DNA from: Bog-473 sp963809715
GTDB taxonomy: Bacteria; Actinomycetota; Acidimicrobiia; Acidimicrobiales; RAAP-2
Direction: 5' to 3'
Length of the DNA: 64,000 bases
Assembly: GCA_963809715.1 (NCBI GenBank)
Contig: CAWEKO010000003.1
Coordinates: forward strand, 124,001-188,000
The notes under the pieces are model-generated. The model was not told the origin of the DNA and did not search any database. It saw only the letters and a program-made list of their open reading frames with translations. A program made the translations under genes and the position numbers. This document shows, piece by piece, positions 57,998 to 64,000 of the stretch; positions within the stretch are counted from its first letter, which is position 1; each line of letters starts with the position of its first letter.

Positions 57998-59842
57998 ATG
58001 ACGCTCGTCGCACCCTTCGCCGGGACCGTGGTGCAGGTCGAGGTCGAAGCGGGGGACACCGTGCGAGCCGGGGCCACCGTCGTGATCCTCGAATCCATGA
58101 AGATGGAGCATGTGGTGGTGGCCGCCACGCCTGGGCGCATCGACTCGGTTGCGGTGGCGCCCGGCGCGGCCGTGCAGACCGGCGACGTCCTGGCGACCAT
58201 GACCGAGTCAGCCGGGCCGGCCGAGGCCGCGGCGGTCCTGGCGGCGCCCGAGGCACCCGACGGCGTGCGCCCGGAGTTGGCCGAGCTCTTGGCCCGGGTG
58301 GCGGCGACGACCGACGCGGGCCGACCGGCGGCGACGGGGCGCCGCCACGCCGGCGGCCGGCGCACGGCCCGCGAGAACATCGAGGACCTGTGCGACCCGG
58401 GCAGCTTCGAGGAGTACGGCGGGCTGGTCATCGCGGCGCAGCGGGCCCGGCGCAGCCTGGACGACCTTGTCGCCAACACGCCGGCGGACGGATTGGTGGC
58501 CGGCATCGGCCGGGTCAACGGGGACCTGTTCGGCACCGAGGCGCGCTGCGCCGTGCTCTCCTACGACTATTCGGTCCTGGCCGGCACCCAGGGCCAGATG
58601 AACCACCGCAAGAAGGATCGCCTCTTCGACTTGGTCGAGCGTTTGCGGCTGCCCGTGGTGCTCTTCGCCGAAGGCGGCGGCGGCCGACCCGGCGACACGG
58701 ACCATGCCGTGGTGACCGGGCTCGACACCGAGGCGTTCGCCCGTTTCGGCGCGCTGAGCGGGCGGGTGCCACTGGTCGGTGTGGTGTCGGGTCGTTGCTT
58801 CGCCGGCAACGCAGCGCTGCTCGGCTGCTGTCACGTGATCATCGCCACGCCTGACGCGAACATCGGCATGGGTGGCCCGGCCATGATCGAGGGTGGCGGG
58901 CTCGGGGTGTTCGCACCCGAGGAGATCGGCCCGGTCGCGGTGCAGACGGCCAACGGCGTCATCGACGTCCTCTGCGACGACGAGGGGCAGGCCGTCGAGG
59001 TGGCCCGCCGGTACCTTGCCTACTTCCAGGGTGATCTGCCCACGTGGCGCGCGCCGGACCAGGAGGAGCTGCGCGAGGTGGTGCCGCGGGACCGGCGCCG
59101 GGTCTACGACATGCACCGGGCCGTGGAGTTGCTGGCCGACGAGGATTCGCTCCTGGAGCTGCGGCCGAGCTTCGCTCCCGGCATGGTCACCGCGCTGGCC
59201 CGGTTGGAGGGGCGGGCCGTCGGCATCGTGGCCAACAACCCGTTGCATCAGGCCGGCGCCATCGACGGGGCCAACGCCGACAAGGCGGCCCGGTTCCTCC
59301 AGCTGTGCGAGGCCTTCGGTCTCCCCGTGGTCTCGCTGGTCGACACACCCGGTTTCATGGTGGGACCCGAGGCGGAGGAGACGGCGCTCGTGCGCCACGT
59401 GAGTCGCATGTTCGTCGTCGGCTCGTCCCTCACCGTGCCGCTCTGCGCCGTCATTCTGCGCAAGGGCTACGGGTTGGGTGCGCAGGCCATGACCGGGGGC
59501 CACTTCCACCGGCCCCTCTTCACGGTGGCCTGGCCCACCGGCGAGTTGGGCGGTATGGGGCTCGAGGGCGCCGTGCGCCTGGGCTTCCGGCGCGAGCTCG
59601 ACGCCATCGAGGACCCCGTGGAGCGGGAGGCGGCGTTCTCGGCCATGGTCGAGCGCGCCTACGACCACGGCAAGGCGCTCAACGTGGCGGCCCACTTCGA
59701 AATCGACGACGTGATCGATCCGGCGCTGACCCGGAACCGCATTGTGCACGCGCTGGCCTCGGCCGCCGGGGACGGGCGGGGCTGGGGCTCGCGTTCGGGC
59801 GCGGCGGCATGGGGGAGGCGCCCCTTCGTCGACACCTGGTGA
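57998..59842 (+). CDS. Biotinyl-domain - carboxyltransferase fusion (acyl-CoA carboxylase-type)
   Basis: A 614-residue fusion. Residues 1-75 are a biotin carboxyl carrier domain with the biotin Lys35 in ESMKMEH. Residues about 105-605 form an acyl-CoA carboxyltransferase: RRTARENIEDLCDPGSFEEY, GTQGQMNHRKKDRLFDL, VVSGRCFAGNAALLGCCHV, PDANIGMGGPAMIEGGG, VSLVDTPGFMVGPEAEE and GGMGLEGAVRLGFRRELDA. A biotin carboxylase gene would be needed but is not in the window. It could also be a decarboxylase. ATG 57998 is used; the frame back to 57221 is a shadow inside the catalase gene. Confidence 0.9.
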   Translation: MTLVAPFAGTVVQVEVEAGDTVRAGATVVILESMKMEHVVVAATPGRIDSVAVAPGAAVQTGDVLATMTESAGPAEAAAVLAAPEAPDGVRPELAELLARVAATTDAGRPAATGRRHAGGRRTARENIEDLCDPGSFEEYGGLVIAAQRARRSLDDLVANTPADGLVAGIGRVNGDLFGTEARCAVLSYDYSVLAGTQGQMNHRKKDRLFDLVERLRLPVVLFAEGGGGRPGDTDHAVVTGLDTEAFARFGALSGRVPLVGVVSGRCFAGNAALLGCCHVIIATPDANIGMGGPAMIEGGGLGVFAPEEIGPVAVQTANGVIDVLCDDEGQAVEVARRYLAYFQGDLPTWRAPDQEELREVVPRDRRRVYDMHRAVELLADEDSLLELRPSFAPGMVTALARLEGRAVGIVANNPLHQAGAIDGANADKAARFLQLCEAFGLPVVSLVDTPGFMVGPEAEETALVRHVSRMFVVGSSLTVPLCAVILRKGYGLGAQAMTGGHFHRPLFTVAWPTGELGGMGLEGAVRLGFRRELDAIEDPVEREAAFSAMVERAYDHGKALNVAAHFEIDDVIDPALTRNRIVHALASAAGDGRGWGSRSGAAAWGRRPFVDTW

Positions 59843-59854
59843 GCCGCCCACGCG

Positions 59855-60640
59855 TCAGGTCAGCCGGCCCACCTCGCGCAGGAAGGACTGGGTCTGCACC
59901 ACCCGGCCCGTCAGGACCTTCGGGTCACCCGCGCACAGAATGCAGGCCGTCTCGGTGATGAGCTCGATGTCCTCGGTGTCGGTCTGGGCCAGGTCGAGCG
60001 TGCCGGCTCCCGGCGTGGCCACCGGGTTCGTGGGGGCGGCCGCGTTGACGGCGACGCCGTCGTCGAAGAGCTCGGCGGCCAGGCTGAGGGTCAGGCGGTT
60101 GAGGGCGGCCTTGACCGTGCCGTAGAGGCCGAAGCCCGCCGTTCGGTCGAACTCGGAGAAGGGTGGGCCGTCGATGAGATCCCCGGCCACCGAGGTCAGG
60201 TTGAGCACCCAGCCGCGACCGCGCCGGCGCATGGCGGGCAGCGCCAGCTGGGTCAGGTGCAACGGGGCCAGCACGTGCATCTCGACCATCAGCGACGCCC
60301 GGCGCTCGGGGAACTCGTCGAGCGGGCGCAGGAAGGTCACCGCGGCGTTGTTGACCAGGATGTCGGGAGCGCCCACGCCGGCCACGACGTCGGCGAACAT
60401 GCGCTCGCGCTCCTCCCGGTCGGAGAGGTCACACGGCACGGCCAGCGCCGACCCCCCGGCGTCCTCGATCTCCCGACACGTCTCACGCAGTGATCCCACG
60501 TACTTGGGGTCGGGATCCATGGTGCGCGCCGTGATGGCGATCGTCGCCCCCTCGCGGGCCAGCCGCTGGGCGATTGCCTTTCCCAGGCCCCGGCTGCCGC
60601 CGGTGACCAGCGCGACCCGTCCCTCGTAGGCTCCGGCCAC
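59855..60640 (-). CDS. Short-chain dehydrogenase/reductase (SDR)
   Basis: A 261-residue SDR. VTGGSRGLG near residue 12, NNAAVTFL, NLTSVAGDL and YGTVK are the motif residues, and DPDPKYVGSLRETCREIE is an insertion typical of hydroxysteroid-dehydrogenase-like subgroups. GTG 60638-60640 with GGGAGGAT upstream is chosen. The minus-strand frame stays open to 62461, but beyond 60640 it is antisense to the kinase gene. It is divergent from the kinase gene by 12 nt and converges on the carboxyltransferase. Confidence 0.87.
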   Translation of the reverse strand: MAGAYEGRVALVTGGSRGLGKAIAQRLAREGATIAITARTMDPDPKYVGSLRETCREIEDAGGSALAVPCDLSDREERERMFADVVAGVGAPDILVNNAAVTFLRPLDEFPERRASLMVEMHVLAPLHLTQLALPAMRRRGRGWVLNLTSVAGDLIDGPPFSEFDRTAGFGLYGTVKAALNRLTLSLAAELFDDGVAVNAAAPTNPVATPGAGTLDLAQTDTEDIELITETACILCAGDPKVLTGRVVQTQSFLREVGRLT

Positions 60641-60652
60641 ACATCCTCCCTC

Positions 60653-61642
60653 GTGGGTTTGGCCGATACTACGTCGGTGCCGACGATCGACCTCGGGGAG
60701 CTCGCCACCCGCCTGGAGGTCGCGGGCATCACCGGTGTGGAGGAGCTGTCCGGGGGCGCGTCGAGCCTCACCTACGTGGCGCAGCGGCACGGGCGCAAGG
60801 TCGTGGTCAAGGTGGCGCCGCCGGGACTGCCGCCCGTCCTGCACCGCGATGTCCTGCGCCAGGCCAGGCTCGTGCGCGCGCTCGCACGGTCCGACGTGCC
60901 CGTGCCCGAGGTGCTGTGGGAGGACGGCGGCGCGCCACCCGAGGTGCCGCCGCTCTTCGTGATGTCCTTCGTCGAGGGAAGCTCGGTCGAGCCGCTCTTC
61001 GACCTCGAGGGCGAGCCGGTCGAGCCCGAGCAGATGTCGGCGCGGTTGCACCATGCGGCGCGGGCCTTGGCAGCCCTCCACCGTGTCGAGCCGCGCCGGC
61101 TCGGCTTGACGGAGGATGCCATCGGTCTGCTCGACGAGATCGCGCGCTGGAGCCGCCTCCTCGAGACGGTCGACCCCGAACTGGTCCAGGGCTGGCCCGC
61201 GGTCCGCGAACGTCTGGAGGAGACGGCACCGCCGGCGCTGGGGCCGGCCGTGGTGCACGGTGACTTCCGCCTGGGCAACGTGCTGGCCCGGGGCCCCCGG
61301 GTCACCGCCGTCATCGACTGGGAGATCTGGTCGGTCGGCGATCCCAGGGTCGATGTCGGGTGGTTCCTCCTCAATGCCGACCCCGAGACGTACGCCCGAC
61401 CCACCCGCTACGCCGGGCTGACGCCGACGCTCGGGGAGCTGGCCGCCGAGTACGCCGACGCCCTGGGTGCGCCCGTGCCCGATCTCACCTGGTTCCAGGC
61501 CCTGGCCTCGTTCAAGTCGGCCGCCACCTGGTCGCTCATCGTGAAGCACAATCGCCGGCGTGCGGAGCCGGACGCCCAGCTCGAGTCGATGGTACGCGAC
61601 CTGCCGCGCCTGCTGGCCCGGGCTCTCGAGTTGGCCCGCTAG
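60653..61642 (+). CDS. APH-fold phosphotransferase, candidate 4-hydroxyacyl-CoA kinase (LvaA/ACAD10-like)
   Basis: A 329-residue APH-fold kinase. LSGGASSLTYVAQRHGRKVV is the Gly-rich N-lobe with the ATP-binding Lys in VVVKVAPPG; catalytic loop AVVHGDFRLGNVLARG; metal Asp in VIDWE. This subtype sits beside acyl-CoA dehydrogenases in bacteria and is fused to one in ACAD10/ACAD11; LvaA of levulinate catabolism phosphorylates a 4-hydroxyacyl-CoA. The dehydrogenase at 61639-62934 faces it with a shared CTAG stop region. GTG 60653 is the start. Role inferred from family and neighbour. Confidence 0.87.
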   Translation: MGLADTTSVPTIDLGELATRLEVAGITGVEELSGGASSLTYVAQRHGRKVVVKVAPPGLPPVLHRDVLRQARLVRALARSDVPVPEVLWEDGGAPPEVPPLFVMSFVEGSSVEPLFDLEGEPVEPEQMSARLHHAARALAALHRVEPRRLGLTEDAIGLLDEIARWSRLLETVDPELVQGWPAVRERLEETAPPALGPAVVHGDFRLGNVLARGPRVTAVIDWEIWSVGDPRVDVGWFLLNADPETYARPTRYAGLTPTLGELAAEYADALGAPVPDLTWFQALASFKSAATWSLIVKHNRRRAEPDAQLESMVRDLPRLLARALELAR

Positions 61643-62934
61643 GACCGCGGGATGCCGGCCAAGCGGTCGGCGAATTTCGCCTCGGCCGCGGCCCGGAGCC
61701 GCAGGAGGTGCTCGCTCGGGAAGAGATCGGGGGCAGGTTCGTAGTCCTTGAGGAGCTGACGGGCCAGCGTGACCTTGTGCACCTCGGTGGGGCCGTCGGC
61801 CAGGCCGAGGACGAAAGACTCGACCAAGGTCTGGACGAAAGGCATCTCGTGTGTCGTGCCCAATGATCCGTGGAGTTGGAGCGCACGGGCGGACACGTCG
61901 TGGAGCACCTGCTGCATCATCGCCTTGACCGCGGAGATGTCGGCCCGCACCGCCTTGTAGTCGTTGTGCCGGTCGATCTTCCACGCCGTCTGGAGCGTCA
62001 GGAGGCGAAAGGCCTCGATCTGCATGTAGGAATCGGCGACCATCTCCTGGACCAGCTGCTTGTTGCCGAGGAGGTCGCCCTGCGTCGAGCGTGACACGGC
62101 GCGTTCGCACAGCATGTCGAAGATCCGCCGGACGAGACCGACCGTGCGCATGGCGTGATGGATGCGACCCCCGCCCAGGCGGGTCTGGGCGACCACGAAG
62201 GCGCCGCCGCGTGGCCCGAGCATGTGGTCGGCCGGCACCCGCACGTCCGTGTAGCGCACATAGCCCTCGCGTCCGCCGCCGATGGGTTGATAGCCCAGGC
62301 CGACGTTGCGCAACACCTCGATGCCCGGGGTTCCTCCCGGCACGACGAACATGGAGTGGCGCTCGTAGGGCGGCGCATCGGGCTCGGTCACCGCCATGAC
62401 GATGAGGAACGAGGCCATCGAGGCGAACGAGGAGAACCACTTCTCGCCGTTGATCACCCACTCGTCACCGTCGGCCACGGCGGACGTCGTGAAGACCTTG
62501 GGATCGGCGCCACCCTGGGGCTCGGTCATGGAGAAGCACGAGACGATCCGATTGTCGAGCAAGGGTTCGAGGTAGCGCTCCTTCAGTTCGGGTGTCCCGT
62601 AGTGGGCCAGAATCTCGCTGTTGCCCGAGTCGGGCGCCTGGGAGCCGAAGACGATCGGCGCGCACTCCGAGCGTCCGAGGATCTCGTTCAGCAGGGCCAG
62701 CTTCACCTGCCCGTAGCCGGGACCGCCGAGGTGCGGTCCGAGATGCGTGGCCCAGAGTCCACGCTCCTTGACGATCCGCTGAAGTGGAGGAATGAGGGCC
62801 TGGCGCACCGGATCGTTGAGGTCGTGGGACTCCTCGACGATCAGGTCGACGGGCTCGCACTCCTCGCGCACGAACTGCTCGACCCAGGCCAACTGCGCGG
62901 TCCACTCGGCGTCGGTCGAGAAGTCCCATGCCAT
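61639..62934 (-). CDS. Acyl-CoA dehydrogenase, ACAD10/11-like
   Basis: A 431-residue dehydrogenase. GLWATHLGPHLGGPGYGQV, FGSQAPDSGNSEILAHYG, CFSMTEPQGGADPKVFTTSA, SFASMASFLIVMA and RLGGGRIHHAMRTVGLVRR are typical of the ACAD10/ACAD11 and plant-type subgroup, including LvaC. In that scheme the enzyme removes the 4-phosphate from a phosphorylated 4-hydroxyacyl-CoA to give the enoyl-CoA. ATG 62932-62934 with GGAGAGGG upstream is chosen over the frame to 63000. It is divergent from the thiolase gene, so the same operator region may control hydroxyacid activation and thiolysis. Confidence 0.9.
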   Translation of the reverse strand: MAWDFSTDAEWTAQLAWVEQFVREECEPVDLIVEESHDLNDPVRQALIPPLQRIVKERGLWATHLGPHLGGPGYGQVKLALLNEILGRSECAPIVFGSQAPDSGNSEILAHYGTPELKERYLEPLLDNRIVSCFSMTEPQGGADPKVFTTSAVADGDEWVINGEKWFSSFASMASFLIVMAVTEPDAPPYERHSMFVVPGGTPGIEVLRNVGLGYQPIGGGREGYVRYTDVRVPADHMLGPRGGAFVVAQTRLGGGRIHHAMRTVGLVRRIFDMLCERAVSRSTQGDLLGNKQLVQEMVADSYMQIEAFRLLTLQTAWKIDRHNDYKAVRADISAVKAMMQQVLHDVSARALQLHGSLGTTHEMPFVQTLVESFVLGLADGPTEVHKVTLARQLLKDYEPAPDLFPSEHLLRLRAAAEAKFADRLAGIPRS

Positions 62935-62963
62935 CGTTCTGCCCTCTCCGATTGTGTTCTCGA

Positions 62964-63035
62964 ACCGGCCGGTGCTAACAACGTCGGTCGTGGGCACCAA
63001 CAGTAGGACAGCCTCTCGAGAGGCCGGTCCGGACC
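62964..63035. promoter_or_regulatory. Divergent promoter region with three palindromes
   Basis: Between the dehydrogenase (62934) and the thiolase (63036) lie ACCGGCCGGT (62964-62973), GCCTCTCGAGAGGC (63011-63024) and GGTCCGGACC (63026-63035), all perfect palindromes. The last one ends at the thiolase ATG, so a bound protein would block initiation. Confidence 0.45.
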
Positions 63036-64000
63036 ATGGGTGACGCCTGGATCATCGACGTCGTGCGGACGCCACGGGGCAAGGGACGCCCCGACGGTGG
63101 GCTGCACGGCCAGCATCCCCAAGCCCTCTTCGGGAGCTGCCTGGTGGCCCTGGCCGCCCGCACGGGGTTCGATCCCGCGGAGGTGGACGACGTCATCGCC
63201 GGAAATGGAGTGCTCTCCGGTGAGCACGGCGACGACATCGCGCGGCTCTCGGCGCTCCTGGTCGGCTGGCCCGACACCGTGCCCGGCATGACGCTGAACC
63301 GCTTCTGCGGGTCGGGACAACAGGCGGTGACGGTGGCGGCGATGGGTGTCGGCAGCGGTGCCCAGGATCTCGTCGTGGCGGGCGGAGTCGAGTCAATGTC
63401 GCGCTGGGACGTGGGCGTCGGCGCCTCGACCATCGACGGTGCCAACCCGGCCCTGCGCGAACGGGTGCCCACGGTGCCCCAGGGGATCTCCGCCGACCTC
63501 ATCGCCACGGTGGAGGGCTTCAGCCGCGAGGATGTGGACGCCTTCGCCGTGGAGAGCCAGCGCCGCGCCGCGGTGGCGGTGGGCGAGGGACGGTTCGACC
63601 GTTCCCTGGTGCCGGTGACCGACGCCAACGGCGAGGTCGTGTTGGCCGTCGACGAGCACCTCCGTCCCGGCACCTCCATGGAGGCGCTGGCCAAGCTACG
63701 CCCCGCCTTCGCCGAGCTCGGTGCCACGGGGAGGGTCGAGGGCGAGGACCTGTCGTTCGACGAACTGTGCCTGGCCCGGTATCCCGCCCTCGACCACGTC
63801 GAGCACGTGCACCACGCGGGGAACTCGTCGGGCATCGTGGACGGCGCCGCCGCGGCACTCGTGGCCTCGGACGGCTGGGTGCGCGCCCACGGCGTCACCC
63901 CACGGGCCCGGGTGCGCTCCACCGCCGCGGTGGGGTCGGAGCCCGTGATCATGCTCACCGCTCCGGGTCCTGCGGCGCGCCGGTGCCTGGAACGGGCGGG
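63036..64000 (+). CDS. Acetyl-CoA acetyltransferase/thiolase, 3' end beyond window
   Basis: Start of a true thiolase: AWIIDVVRTPRGKGRPDGG, then the nucleophile Cys91 in NRFCGSGQQAV and GGVESMSRWDVGVG. The remaining active-site region (HHAGNSSGIVDGAAAALVAS) contains the GNSSGI His-Asn block; the final CxG motif lies past the window end. 321 codons are visible with no stop. Unlike the 9579 gene, this one has the catalytic Cys, so it can thiolyse beta-ketoacyl-CoA, the final step of side-chain breakdown. ATG 63036 is preceded by a palindrome, not by a clear ribosome site. Confidence 0.92.
   Translation, partial: MGDAWIIDVVRTPRGKGRPDGGLHGQHPQALFGSCLVALAARTGFDPAEVDDVIAGNGVLSGEHGDDIARLSALLVGWPDTVPGMTLNRFCGSGQQAVTVAAMGVGSGAQDLVVAGGVESMSRWDVGVGASTIDGANPALRERVPTVPQGISADLIATVEGFSREDVDAFAVESQRRAAVAVGEGRFDRSLVPVTDANGEVVLAVDEHLRPGTSMEALAKLRPAFAELGATGRVEGEDLSFDELCLARYPALDHVEHVHHAGNSSGIVDGAAAALVASDGWVRAHGVTPRARVRSTAAVGSEPVIMLTAPGPAARRCLERA

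Noticed and set aside
60641..62461. Minus-strand frame continuing the SDR gene to a total of 868 codons
   Set aside because: Beyond GTG 60640 the sequence is antisense to the kinase gene, Arg/Gly-rich and without motifs. The SDR has its own ribosome site there.
1..64000. Mobile elements, CRISPR arrays, tRNA or rRNA genes
   Set aside because: No transposase or integrase motifs, no regularly spaced repeats and no tRNA-like cloverleaf or rRNA sequence was recognised on reading; the 28621-28660 repeat is too short and unspaced for CRISPR.

Overview
The window is gene-dense, GC-rich DNA from an actinobacterium. Signs are F420-type enzymes (a Ddn-like nitroreductase and an LLM-class oxidoreductase), many GTG/TTG starts, stop/start overlaps of the NTGA type, MarR/TetR regulation and mycobacterial-style lipid genes (FadD17-like ligase, DUF35-thiolase pair). 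The mix of CoA-transferases, amidohydrolases, SDRs and branched-chain-type binding proteins would fit Acidimicrobiia or a relative; that is inference, as no rRNA or marker gene is present. I saw no tRNA, rRNA, CRISPR array, transposase, integrase or phage gene, and no stretch over 300 bases lacks a gene.

Layout. 0-2.4 kb: end of a CoA-transferase gene, a MarR regulator and a membrane protein. 2.6-10.8 kb: a catabolic run of aldehyde dehydrogenase, amidohydrolase, SDR, P450, Ddn-like protein, CaiB-type CoA-transferase, DUF35 protein and thiolase-fold protein. 10.8-14.4 kb: TetR, AMP-dependent acyl-CoA ligase and a kinase-fold protein. 14.5-18 kb: two periplasmic binding proteins without a transporter, then a cyclic-nucleotide-binding protein. 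18-22 kb: AraC regulator and methyltransferase (divergent), a frameshifted PQQ-type beta-propeller and an SDR. 22.3-28.1 kb: a whole peptide-type ABC importer in three ORFs, the last fusing permease and both ATPases.

28.2-44.9 kb is the most striking part. A five-gene minus-strand operon (Rieske oxygenase, SnoaL-like, LLM, TauD/TfdA dioxygenase, carboxymuconolactone-decarboxylase-like) is divergent from a Baeyer-Villiger monooxygenase. Next come cyclase/amidohydrolase, aldolase/acyl-CoA dehydrogenase and fused-E1/SDR divergent pairs. Four of these divergent promoters carry the same ACCGGT-centred element, which argues for one regulon; the TetR gene at 44.2-44.8 kb is the nearest candidate regulator. 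The enzymes suggest hydroxylation and ring opening of a cyclic, probably terpenoid or steroid-like compound, followed by CoA-linked side-chain breakdown. The substrate cannot be read from sequence.

45-56 kb: a second acyl-CoA ligase, a MaoC-type hydratase, a third amidohydrolase, then a run with a short TetR, FadD17-like ligase, acyl-CoA dehydrogenase, a TetR remnant, thioesterase, SDR, SMP-30 lactonase and a PAS-PAS-GGDEF diguanylate cyclase. 56-64 kb: catalase, a biotinyl-carboxyltransferase fusion, SDR, an APH-like kinase facing an acyl-CoA dehydrogenase (an LvaA/LvaC or ACAD10/11-like pair), and the start of a true thiolase cut by the window edge.
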